Shown: positions 48,304 through 63,249 of the stretch, piece by piece
Numbering within the stretch: position 1 is the first letter of the stretch
Layout of the letters: each line of letters begins with the position of its first letter
NCBI GenBank assembly: GCA_964586155.1
Contig: CAZPHC010000009.1
Location: 62,001-126,000, forward strand
DNA: 64,000 bases
Direction of reading: 5' to 3'
Source of the DNA: SXNM01 sp964586155
GTDB lineage: Bacteria > Myxococcota_A > UBA9042
Notes under the pieces: generated by a model
Databases searched by the model: none
Told to the model about the DNA's origin: nothing
Seen by the model: the letters and a program-made list of their open reading frames with translations, nothing else
Program-made: the position numbers and the translations under genes

Positions 48304-51300
48304 ATGCTTGCACCGAACCGTCTTTGGCCGATCGGCGCACGCCGCGTCGCCGCCCGCGCCCTGGCGCTGGCAGCGTTCGTCGCGGGCGCCGCCGCCTGCT
48401 CCAGCGAGGACACCGGGCCCCGCGGCCTGCACCCGACCGAGGTCGAGGGCGCGGTCTTCGGCCCCACCGTCACCTTCCAACCGCTGGCCCAGCCCGAGCC
48501 CCTCGTGCCGTTCCCCAACGATCTCGGTATGGCCGTCTCCGCCAACGGCGGCGAGCACCTCTCGATCGGCCGGACCGCGCCGACCGCATTCGAGCGGCGC
48601 TTCCGCCACCATCTCAACGAAGTCCAAGGCTTCTCTGCGATGTCGCCGATCAGCATCGGATTCGAGGGGCCGCTCGACCTCAAGACCGTGCGCGACGACA
48701 CGATCTTCATCGTCAACGTCGAGCCGGGCAGCGAGCGCTTCGGCGAGATCATGCCGCTCGATCTCGGCCGCGGTTACTTCCCGCACCAGGCCGAGCCCCA
48801 CTCCTACTTCCCCTTCGATCCGCTCAAGGACTTCGACTCGTTCGTCGTCCCGCCCGACAACAAGGTCGACACCGACGACGACGGCATCCCCGACACCTGG
48901 GTCTACCACTACGAGGTCAGCACCCACACGCTCGACCTGCGGCCCCTGCTGCCGCTCGAGGCGGGCGCGCGCTACGCCGTGGTGCTGACGCGCGACGTGC
49001 AAGGCTGGGCCGCCGACGGCACCAAAGGCCAGATCCGCAGCCCGTTCGACGCCGTCAACCACGACGCCCAGACCGAGGCGCTGCGGCTCGCGCTGCCCAC
49101 GCTCTCGGCCCGTGGCGTCGAGGCGTCCGACATCGCCTTCGCCTGGACCTTCAAGACCGGTGATCTCTCGCGCACCTTCCGCGCCCTGCGCGACGGCCTC
49201 TACGGTCAGGGCAAGTTCGCCTGGCTGGCCAAGAAGTTCTCGCCGCGCATCGCGCACATCTACCAGATGGACATCGCCTTCGACGGCCTCGCCGACGGCA
49301 TGCCGGGCGCACACCCCGCGAACAAGAAGTTCCCGTTCGCGCCGCGCGATCACGATCGGATCCTGCAGGGCCCGTACATGGAAGGGATCTTCAAGATCAT
49401 CAACTCCTTCCAGCCCGGCGTCGCGGGTGAGTTCAAGCACACCGCCTACGCGCTCTTCGGCGACATGACGACGGTGAACCTGCGCGCCACGGCCCAGACC
49501 GGCGTCACCGAGCGCAACGTCTGGCAGATCGATCTCGACGAGGGCACCGCCGTCGTCGCCGAAGAGCGCGTGCCGTTCATGCTCACGGTCCCCAAGACGA
49601 CCGAGGCGCACAAGCCGCCGTTCCCGGTCGTCGTCTACGCCCACGCCACCGGCACCAGCCGGATCGAGGCGCTGCTGCTGGCCGATCGTCTGGCCCACGC
49701 CGGCATCGCCACCTTCACCATCGACGCGGTCGGCCACGGCCCCGTGCTGCCGGACGCCCGCAGCCTGATCGGCGATTTCTTCAAGGGTGACGACGAGATG
49801 GTCAAGGGCCTGGTCCAGTCGGTGCTCGGCTCGTTCATCTTCACCGACGCCGCCGCCAAGCTGCCGAGCACCATGACCCTCGAAGAGATGTTCGACGTCA
49901 TCGAGGCCAATGGCTTCATGCAGCAGCTGCTGGTCAAGGGCCGCGGCACCGACGACAACGGCGACTGCGTGCTCAACGACAGCGCCGGCGAGGCGTACTA
50001 CGCGCCGAATCCGGTCCGCATGCGCGACTCGATGCGCCAGACGACGCTCGACTACATCGTCGCCGTGCGCATGCTGCGCAGCCTCGGCGAGAACGTGCCC
50101 GCCGCCATCGACGACCCGCGGACGGCGTCGGACGAACAGATCGTGGCCAACATGGTCGCCGGCGACTTCGACCTCGACGGCATCGCCGACGTCGGCGGCC
50201 CGAACGTGCCGTACTTCATGATGGGCATCTCGCTCGGCGGCATCCACACCGCGCTGACCGCGCCGCTCGAGCCCTATATCGTCGCGGCGGCGCCGGTGGT
50301 CGCGGGCGCAGGCCTCGCCGACATCTTCATCCGGACCAAGTTGCACGGCGTCATCCAGAAGCTGATGTGGAAGGCCTCGGGCCCCCTGATCGCCGGCTGT
50401 CCCGCGATCGCCGAGCCCAAGCTCGACCCGAACGGTCGGCATGTGGTGCGTCTGTCGTGGAACAACGAGTCGGACCGCTGCAAGAACGAGACGGCGCCTT
50501 CGCGGATCGCCGTCGACGGCACTTGCCTGAAGAAGGCCTACGACGCTCCGCTCTACTTCGACGAGATCGGCGTCGTCCCGGGCAACCGCATCCTGGTCGA
50601 GAACCTGAACACCGGGCTGAGCAACGAGGCGATCGCGGGCAGCGACGGCCGCTTCACCGTGGCCCTCGCAGGCGACATCGGCGACACGTACCGCGTGCGG
50701 GTCGTCGGTGACGATGGCCGCATCCTCGACGAGGCGACGACGACCTCGCCGGTCGAGGGCAACGCCCGTGTTCGCAATACCCCGGAATTCCGGCGACTCG
50801 TGCAGCTCAACGCCAACATCCTTGAGGGCGCGGACGCGATCACCGTGGCCGAGCGCATGTTCCTGGACACCCGCGGCAACGCCAAGACCAACCTGCTGAT
50901 GATGCTCTCGGTTGGCGATCGCACCGTCACCTTCGGCTCGGGGCTGGCCCTGGCCCGCGCGATCGGCCTGTTCGGCAAGCTCAACAACTACGTCGATGAT
51001 GCTCCATGGCGCGCCTGGACCGAGGAGGCCATCCGCCGCGGCATGCTCGACGGCTCGACCAACGAGAAGCTCGCCGCAGGCGCGATCAAGGCGGACGAGA
51101 CGCTGATCCCGCTGCTGAACCCCGCCGCGGCCGACAGTGGCTTTGGCAACTGCCGCATCGTGCCGACCGAGGACGGCAAGGGCGGGCTGTCCGGCCTGTG
51201 CCTCGCCAACGTCGGCGGGCGGCACGAGTACATCGCCCAGATCGACAAGGGTGACCAACACCCGCCGCTGCAGGGCTACAAGCCGACGTACACCGAGTAC

Positions 51301-51438
51301 CACCGCAACCTGATCGTGAGCTACTTCCACTCGATGGGCCGCAAGGTCATCGACGATCCGTGCTGGGCCGACGCCAAATGCGTCAAGGACAAGAACCTCG
51401 AAGCCGAGTGGGAGAAGCCGATCGACATGGCGAAGTAG
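48304..51438 (+). CDS. large lipoprotein with lipase/esterase-like alpha/beta-hydrolase domain
   Basis: 1,044 aa. The ATG at 48304 has GGAGG upstream; lipobox AAAC near residue 34. Residues about 50-310 form an N-terminal region like that of bacterial virulence-factor lipases (PFPNDLGMAV; YAVVLTRDVQGWAADGTKG). A calcium-type loop sits near 195 (DTDDDGIPDTW). The hydrolase core starts near 440 (FPVVVYAHATGTSRIEALL, HG-type oxyanion region; TIDAVGHGPVLPDA). The nucleophile elbow is GISLGG with Ser near 643, in a sequence (YFMMGISLGGIHTALTAP) typical of such enzymes. A beta domain of Big-like or carboxypeptidase-regulatory type lies near 735-830. The acid and His of the triad are not assigned with certainty. 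Surface ester or lipid hydrolysis is the likely activity; the substrate is unknown. Confidence 0.82.
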   Translation: MLAPNRLWPIGARRVAARALALAAFVAGAAACSSEDTGPRGLHPTEVEGAVFGPTVTFQPLAQPEPLVPFPNDLGMAVSANGGEHLSIGRTAPTAFERRFRHHLNEVQGFSAMSPISIGFEGPLDLKTVRDDTIFIVNVEPGSERFGEIMPLDLGRGYFPHQAEPHSYFPFDPLKDFDSFVVPPDNKVDTDDDGIPDTWVYHYEVSTHTLDLRPLLPLEAGARYAVVLTRDVQGWAADGTKGQIRSPFDAVNHDAQTEALRLALPTLSARGVEASDIAFAWTFKTGDLSRTFRALRDGLYGQGKFAWLAKKFSPRIAHIYQMDIAFDGLADGMPGAHPANKKFPFAPRDHDRILQGPYMEGIFKIINSFQPGVAGEFKHTAYALFGDMTTVNLRATAQTGVTERNVWQIDLDEGTAVVAEERVPFMLTVPKTTEAHKPPFPVVVYAHATGTSRIEALLLADRLAHAGIATFTIDAVGHGPVLPDARSLIGDFFKGDDEMVKGLVQSVLGSFIFTDAAAKLPSTMTLEEMFDVIEANGFMQQLLVKGRGTDDNGDCVLNDSAGEAYYAPNPVRMRDSMRQTTLDYIVAVRMLRSLGENVPAAIDDPRTASDEQIVANMVAGDFDLDGIADVGGPNVPYFMMGISLGGIHTALTAPLEPYIVAAAPVVAGAGLADIFIRTKLHGVIQKLMWKASGPLIAGCPAIAEPKLDPNGRHVVRLSWNNESDRCKNETAPSRIAVDGTCLKKAYDAPLYFDEIGVVPGNRILVENLNTGLSNEAIAGSDGRFTVALAGDIGDTYRVRVVGDDGRILDEATTTSPVEGNARVRNTPEFRRLVQLNANILEGADAITVAERMFLDTRGNAKTNLLMMLSVGDRTVTFGSGLALARAIGLFGKLNNYVDDAPWRAWTEEAIRRGMLDGSTNEKLAAGAIKADETLIPLLNPAAADSGFGNCRIVPTEDGKGGLSGLCLANVGGRHEYIAQIDKGDQHPPLQGYKPTYTEYHRNLIVSYFHSMGRKVIDDPCWADAKCVKDKNLEAEWEKPIDMAK

Positions 51439-51472
51439 CCTCGCGCGGCGGCGTGGGCGTCGAGCCGGCCGC

Positions 51473-52321
51473 TCAGCAGGGCTCGTCGAGTCGCTCGGGG
51501 TGCTCGAGCAGCGCACGCGTCTCGCGCGCGAGCACGCTGGCCTGGAATCCGTCGACCAGGCGATGATCGAGCGTCACCGTGATCGGCAGCAGCTTGCGCA
51601 CGCACATCTGGCCGTCGATGACGCGCACGCCGTCTTCGGCCGCGCCCACCAGCACGACCCCGAGGCCCTTGGCCGCCGGAAAATGCGGCGCCCAGGCCCG
51701 GCCGACGCCGAGCATCCCGAGCGAGCTGATCATCAACGAGCCAAAGGGATCGTTGGCGATGCCGGCCCAGCGCAGGTCGAGGCCGAGGTCATGGCTGAGG
51801 AAGGACGCGGCACGCAGCGCCCAGCCCATCAGCAGCGGCGGCATCCAGGCGAGGTTGCGCTTGGTGCTGGCCAGCATCTCGTCGTCGCCGCGGCGGATCC
51901 GCTCGGCGATCGCGGAGATCTCGGTCGCGATCTGGGCCACGTCCTTGCGATCGGCCTCGTGGACCAGCGCGCCGCTGAGGTCGGCCTTCTGGCTCGCCTG
52001 TTGCCCGTCGTTCTGCGCCGGCGGCACGGCCACCTGCAAGAAGATGTCGACGTTCTTGCGCTGCCAGACGCGGCCGCGGCGCAGCGTGCAGTTCAGCCCC
52101 GGATGGCGGCGCAAGGTCATGGCGAAGGCCCGCGCCACGGCGTGGGTCGGCGTCAGCCGGACGCCCGTCTCCTCGCGCTTGCGCTCGAGCCAGGCGAGCA
52201 GCTCGGTCGCGTCGACATCGTGGCCGCCGTAGATCGTCGGATCCCGCGGCGGATCCCACGCGACGGCCGCGAGCTGGCGAAACATCGACATCCGCTCAAG
52301 TCGCTGGAATTGGCCCGCCAT
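51473..52321 (-). CDS. stand-alone 2-oxoacid dehydrogenase acyltransferase (CAT-fold) domain protein
   Basis: 282 aa from the ATG at 52321 (AGGAG at a good distance). The whole chain is a catalytic E2/CAT domain: MAGQFQRLERMSMFRQL, TPTHAVARAFAMTLRRHPGL, VDIFLQVAVPP near residue 100, PFGSLMISSLGMLGVGRAW near 195, and the C-terminal catalytic TLDHRLVDGFQASVLA near 255 with the active His and the conserved Asp-Gly. There is no lipoyl domain or E1/E3-binding domain, so it cannot work like a normal E2 core. An acyltransferase acting on a CoA thioester and an unknown acceptor is likely. Residues about 150-185 include a helical hairpin (MPPLLMGWALRAASFLS) that might touch membrane. It is divergent from mreB. 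Confidence 0.82.
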   Translation of the reverse strand: MAGQFQRLERMSMFRQLAAVAWDPPRDPTIYGGHDVDATELLAWLERKREETGVRLTPTHAVARAFAMTLRRHPGLNCTLRRGRVWQRKNVDIFLQVAVPPAQNDGQQASQKADLSGALVHEADRKDVAQIATEISAIAERIRRGDDEMLASTKRNLAWMPPLLMGWALRAASFLSHDLGLDLRWAGIANDPFGSLMISSLGMLGVGRAWAPHFPAAKGLGVVLVGAAEDGVRVIDGQMCVRKLLPITVTLDHRLVDGFQASVLARETRALLEHPERLDEPC

Positions 52322-52384
52322 CTCGAACTCCTGCCCGGCCGGAACGCCTCGTTTCGCCCGCACTGTCCCACCGACGGGCCCTTG

Positions 52385-52414
52385 TTGGCAAACCCCCCTC
52401 CGCGCAGGTATCGT
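52385..52414 (+). promoter_or_regulatory. putative mreB promoter
   Basis: TTGGCA (52385-52390), an 18-base spacer and TATCGT (52409-52414), about 57 bases before the GTG at 52471. Confidence 0.35.
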
Positions 52415-52470
52415 CGCCCGCCGGAGCCGCAGATGTGCGCGCATGGCTCCGCCACGGCGGCAGAGGCATC

Positions 52471-53502
<1,032 letters not shown>

Positions 53503-53565
53503 CGGGCCTGCCGCGGCAGGGCCGAAGGCCGCTGTAGCACGTGAGGTCTGCGCGCGACGAGACCC

Positions 53566-53616
53566 AAAAACAGCCAACGCAGCGCTGACGCCCCCCGACG
53601 TCGACGCTGCGTTGGC
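53566..53616 (-). terminator. rho-independent terminator for the Tat-signal protein gene
   Basis: A perfect 12-bp inverted repeat (GCCAACGCAGCG at 53573-53584 and CGCTGCGTTGGC at 53605-53616), followed on the minus strand by TG and a run of five T residues (plus-strand A5 at 53566-53570). It begins 20 bases after the gene's stop. Confidence 0.7.
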
Positions 53617-53635
53617 AGGAACGGAGCCGCGCGAA

Positions 53636-54097
53636 CTAGGCGTTCGCCAGATCGTCGGCCGTCGTGAACAGGCCGCGATGCTGCGCGTGACGCGCATCCA
53701 TCGAGGTCACGCTGGCCGGAACCTGGGCGCGGACGCTGTCGATCTTGCGGGCCAGGGCGCGCGCGACCAACTGGTGCTCACGGGCCGTGCGGGCCGAGCC
53801 ATCGCCGTTGTTGGCGACGAACAGGTCCAACTCGGCGCTGCGGGCGACGGGCTCGAGGCGCGCGCCGTGACGGCAGGCCTCGATGCGCAGGCGCTCGCCC
53901 GTGGTGCGGTTCTCGACCACGAAGGGCAGGGCCCCACGATCGACCTGACCGACCTCGGCGACCGACCAATCCCCGACCGGCTCGGCCGCAGCGGCGCCGG
54001 CCTGGCCGTCGAGGAGCTGCGAGCCGACCGCGACAGCCGTCGCACCGGCCACGGAAGCGCCAACCAGGCTGATGAAATCTCGACGTGAAATGGACAT
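53636..54097 (-). CDS. Tat-exported protein of unknown function
   Basis: 153 aa from the ATG at 54097. The N-terminus is a clear twin-arginine signal: SRRDFISLVG followed by a hydrophobic ASVAGATAVAVG stretch, cleaved after about residue 35. The mature domain of about 120 aa is beta-rich in its first half (PFVVENRTTGERLRIEACR) with one Cys. The second half is helical and polar (AREHQLVARALARKIDSVRA). No metal or cofactor motif is visible, but Tat export implies folding or cofactor loading in the cytoplasm. The longer frame reaching 55501 is antisense to the methyltransferase gene and is rejected. It has its own terminator and lies divergent to the methyltransferase gene. Confidence 0.82.
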   Translation of the reverse strand: MSISRRDFISLVGASVAGATAVAVGSQLLDGQAGAAAAEPVGDWSVAEVGQVDRGALPFVVENRTTGERLRIEACRHGARLEPVARSAELDLFVANNGDGSARTAREHQLVARALARKIDSVRAQVPASVTSMDARHAQHRGLFTTADDLANA

Positions 54098-54325
54098 GGA
54101 TACCCCCCAAAGCGGAAACGACCCTCGTCCACCGTAGCGTCCGTGGCCCGCAGAGTCAACGAAGATCCTTCGCTGATGTCGCATTGGCAGACACCCCGAG
54201 ACATGTGACGACAAACCCGCGTGGCCGGGCTTGCCGGGCAGGCCCCGCTTGTGGCTGCATCGGGGCACCTGCGCGTGATTGCGGGTGTCGCGACGCGCAG
54301 CAGCGGCGCGACGCATCGAGGAAGC

Positions 54326-55795
54326 ATGGCCCCGCAGCTTCGGCTCCAGCCCATCGATCCGGCCGCGCTCGCCCTGCTGTTGCGGCGGCCGGCCGACGTC
54401 GCCCGCACCGGTGGCCTGCTGCGTCGCCGCGGCGTGGCGGGATGGCTGCTCGCCGACGAAGATCTGGGCCGCGCCTGCGAGACCAGCCGCGCCGCCCGCA
54501 GGCTCGGCGTGGCCGTCGGCCTGCGCCTGCTGGTCGGGGACGATCCCGCGCGCCTGCCCGCGGACGCGGACCTGGTCGGAGTGCCCCTCGTCGTGCTGCG
54601 TCCGGCCCCCGGCCTCGCAGACGTCGTCGGTGCCGCCGCGCGCGTCTCGGCGTGGCTCTCGCGTCGGCGCGACGGCGCGACCCGGGTCGCCCTCGACGGC
54701 TGGCCCCGCTGTGTCGCGACGCCCCGAGGCGACGTGGACGTCGCGTTGGAGGCGTCGATCGGCGCCGTCCCCGGCGCCACGCCCGCCGCCGCGCCGGGCT
54801 GCGCGGGCTGCCCGGTCCAGGCCGCTTGTCCCGGCTGGCCCGCGTCTGCGTCGTCGGCACCGACACCGCCCGGCGTCGCCGTCAGCAACCAGGCCGATCT
54901 GGTCGATGACGGCACGGGAGCCCTCTGGTTCGAGGCCGCCGAGGTCGGCGCCATCGCCGCTGCGGTGCTCTTCGACGACGGCAGCGGCACCCGGCGCTAT
55001 GTCTGCCGCGACCCGGCCTTCGCGCCGCGAGGCGCCGCGACGCCCCACGGCATGCAGCGCGAGCTCGAGGAGCGCGGCCAGCTCTGGCTCGACGTCTCGA
55101 CCAAGGAACGGCTCGACGACTTCGGCGTCGACCTCGCGCCGCTGGAACAACTGGACGCCGGTCATTGGCTGCCCGACGGCGGTTGGATGCCACCGCGCTG
55201 GCGTCGACGCGAGGGCGTCGCGCCCTTCGCCGCCGAGGAGCAGTGGCTCCAGGACCGGATCGCCGCGCTGGCGGGGACGGTGGTCGACGTCGGGGCCGGA
55301 CCGCTGCGCTACCTGCACGTGATCGCGCCGGCGATCGCCAGCGGCGCGCTGCGCTACGTCGCGGTCGAGCCGGATGGTGGGGCGCTGGCAGCCCTGCGCA
55401 GCGCCTTGCCGGGGGCGATCCTCGCCCGAGGCGTCGGCGAGGCCCTGCCGCTGCCAGCGCGCTGCGCCGACGTCGTGATGGTCCTGCGCGCCTGGAATCA
55501 CCTATCGGCGCCGTTGACGATGCTGGCCGAGGCGCGGCGCGTGCTCCGGCCCGGCGGCGCGCTGATCCTCGTCGACAACGTCGCGTTCGGCCTGGTGCGC
55601 AGCGCCGAAGCGGCGGCGCGGGCCCACGCCATCCCCGTCGAGGCCACGCCGTTCGAACATTTTCGCAACGACGACGCCGCCGCGGCCGTGGCCTGGCTCG
55701 AGCGCGCGGGGGGCTTCCGGGTCGTCGAACGCCAGGACGTCGCGCCAGGCACGGGCAACCAATGGTTCGTCCGCGCCACCTTCGACGGCGGTTGA
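54326..55795 (+). CDS. SAM-dependent methyltransferase fused to a Cys-cluster N-terminal region
   Basis: 489 aa from the ATG at 54326, preceded by GAGGAAG; an ATG at 54221 would add 35 residues of weak plausibility. The C-terminal ~220 residues are a class I methyltransferase: TVVDVGAGPLRYLHVI (motif I near residue 314), VEPDGG, RCADVVMVLRAWNHL and EARRVLRPGGALILVDNV. The N-terminal ~200 residues alternate strands and helices (GVAGWLLADEDLG, RLGVAVGLRLLVGDDP, PLVVLRPAPG) like a TIM barrel. They end in a cysteine cluster, CAGCPVQAACPG near 157, of the type seen after radical-SAM barrels (SPASM-like). The radical-SAM CxxxCxxC itself is missing, so the N-terminus could be a degenerate radical-SAM module. 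The substrate is unknown. Confidence 0.78.
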   Translation: MAPQLRLQPIDPAALALLLRRPADVARTGGLLRRRGVAGWLLADEDLGRACETSRAARRLGVAVGLRLLVGDDPARLPADADLVGVPLVVLRPAPGLADVVGAAARVSAWLSRRRDGATRVALDGWPRCVATPRGDVDVALEASIGAVPGATPAAAPGCAGCPVQAACPGWPASASSAPTPPGVAVSNQADLVDDGTGALWFEAAEVGAIAAAVLFDDGSGTRRYVCRDPAFAPRGAATPHGMQRELEERGQLWLDVSTKERLDDFGVDLAPLEQLDAGHWLPDGGWMPPRWRRREGVAPFAAEEQWLQDRIAALAGTVVDVGAGPLRYLHVIAPAIASGALRYVAVEPDGGALAALRSALPGAILARGVGEALPLPARCADVVMVLRAWNHLSAPLTMLAEARRVLRPGGALILVDNVAFGLVRSAEAAARAHAIPVEATPFEHFRNDDAAAAVAWLERAGGFRVVERQDVAPGTGNQWFVRATFDGG

Positions 55796-55820
55796 GCCGC
55801 GATCGGACACGGTGATCCGG

Positions 55821-55849
55821 TTGATGCGCCGCCCGTTGACGGCTACGCT
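55821..55849 (+). promoter_or_regulatory. putative promoter for the giant MopE-like gene
   Basis: TTGATG (55821-55826), a 17-base spacer and TACGCT (55844-55849). Transcription from about 55856 would make the in-frame GTG at 55868 an unlikely start. Confidence 0.4.
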
Positions 55850-55975
55850 GCGCTCGGCCCGAGATCCGTGCGCAGCCGTCGACCCCATCGGCGGCGCTGC
55901 GGCGTCCCAGGGCAGATCGCGTTGGAGGCCGTGACGAACCGTCCCGGCGCGACGCGAACCGTGTCGGAGGCTCCG

Positions 55976-62017
<6,042 letters not shown>

Positions 62018-62042
62018 ACCGATGGGGCCAGCGCCCGCTCCG

Positions 62043-62068
62043 ACGCGCGCGTCCAGGCGCGCGCGCGT
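62043..62068. terminator. GC-rich hairpin between the giant MopE-like gene and lipA
   Basis: ACGCGCGCG (62043-62051) pairs with CGCGCGCGT (62060-62068) around an 8-base loop; the right arm abuts the lipA stop codon. There is no T run on either strand, so it is only a candidate two-way transcription barrier for convergent genes. Confidence 0.35.
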
Positions 62069-63007
62069 TCAGCCGCGCTCGCCGACCAGCGCCCGCAGGT
62101 AGAACTCGCCCGCGCGGTAGCTGGAGCGCACCATCGGCCCGCTGGCGACGTAGCGGAAGCCGAGCTCCTTGGCAGCCACCTCCCAGCTGGCGAATTCCTC
62201 CGGCGTCGCGAAGCGCACGACCTCGTGGTGCCAGGGGCTCGGCCGCAGGTATTGGCCCAGCGTCACGGCGTCGCAGTCCACCGAACGCAGCGCCACCAGG
62301 GTCTCGCGGATCTCGGCGTCGGTCTCGCCGATGCCGACCATGATCGAGCTCTTGGTCACGACGTGCGCGGACGCCGCCTTGGCCGCCGCCAGGGTCGCAA
62401 GGCTCTGGCCGAAGCTGGCGCGACGGTCCCGCAGCTGCGGCGTCAGCCGCTCGACGGTCTCGACGTTGTGCGCAAAGACGTGCGGTTGGCCAGCGATCAC
62501 CGTCGCGACGTCGGCGGCGCGGCCTTCGAAATCGGGCAGCAGGACCTCGACCAGGGTGTCGGGGTTGCGCGCCCGCACCGCCTCGATGCAGGCGCGCAGG
62601 TGCGCCGCGCCGCCGTCCGCGAGATCGTCGCGGTTGACGCTGGTCATCACCACGTAGTCGAGGCCCATCAGGGCGACCTGGTCCGCCGCCTTGCGCGGCT
62701 CGTCGGCGTCCAGGGCCGGCGGCGTCCGCTCGTGTTTGACGGCGCAGAAGCGGCAGGTGCGGGTGCAGGTCTCGCCCATCAGCATCAGCGTCGCCGTGCC
62801 TTCGTTCCAGCACTCGCCGATGTTCGGGCATTGCGCCTCTTCGCAGACCGTGAACAAGCCACGTTCGCGCAGGTTGCGCTTGATCTCGGCGTAGCGCTCG
62901 CCACCTGGCAGCTTGGCGCGCATCCACGGCGGCAGGGGCTGCCGCGTTTCGCCCTGGGCCGCGCGGCGGTCGCGCAGCAAGCTCAGGCGGTCAGGGCTCA
63001 AGCGCAT
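62069..63007 (-). CDS. lipA: lipoyl synthase
   Basis: 312 aa from the ATG at 63007 (GGGAG before it). It inserts two sulfurs into octanoyl groups on lipoyl domains using radical SAM chemistry. The auxiliary cluster motif CEEAQCPNIGEC is near residue 55, the radical-SAM motif CTRTCRFCAV near 81, and the C-terminal third-ligand motif RSSYRAGE near 298. Other blocks are LMLMGETC, DYVVMTSVNRDDLADGGA, HNVETVERLTPQLRD, KSSIMVGIGETDAEI and TLGQYLRPS. lipB is not adjacent. The stand-alone CAT-fold protein at 51.5 kb has no lipoyl domain, so it is not a client. Confidence 0.96.
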   Translation of the reverse strand: MRLSPDRLSLLRDRRAAQGETRQPLPPWMRAKLPGGERYAEIKRNLRERGLFTVCEEAQCPNIGECWNEGTATLMLMGETCTRTCRFCAVKHERTPPALDADEPRKAADQVALMGLDYVVMTSVNRDDLADGGAAHLRACIEAVRARNPDTLVEVLLPDFEGRAADVATVIAGQPHVFAHNVETVERLTPQLRDRRASFGQSLATLAAAKAASAHVVTKSSIMVGIGETDAEIRETLVALRSVDCDAVTLGQYLRPSPWHHEVVRFATPEEFASWEVAAKELGFRYVASGPMVRSSYRAGEFYLRALVGERG

Positions 63008-63122
63008 CGTCGACTCCCGTGCAGCGGGGCCATGGGGCCCGGCGGCCTGGCAATCTCGCGCAAGCGTCTTCGCCCCGCAAGTCGAAGCGGCGGTACGGCT
63101 GTCCGTCCAGGCGCGTGCATCG

Positions 63123-63154
63123 CCCGAAACGTGTGCACTGGCACCGGTTTCGGG
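63123..63154. promoter_or_regulatory. inverted repeat in the lipA / vWA-gene divergent gap
   Basis: CCCGAAAC (63123-63130) and GTTTCGGG (63147-63154) are perfect 8-base arms 16 bases apart, about two helical turns centre to centre. The site lies just before TTGCGC (63159-63164), a possible -35 element for the vWA gene. It is a candidate operator; the regulator is unknown. Confidence 0.4.
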
Positions 63155-63249
63155 GATCTTGCGCAGATGTGGGCCGGGCTCAGATCGCCGCAGGCCGTCG
63201 TGCGTCCAAGCCAGAGCGCCGCCCTCGCTCGCGGCGGAAGGAGCCGACC

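Noticed and set aside
47704..51516. 1,270-codon minus-strand frame opposite the hydrolase lipoprotein
   Set aside because: No ribosome site or family pattern; antisense to a gene with signal peptide and nucleophile elbow.
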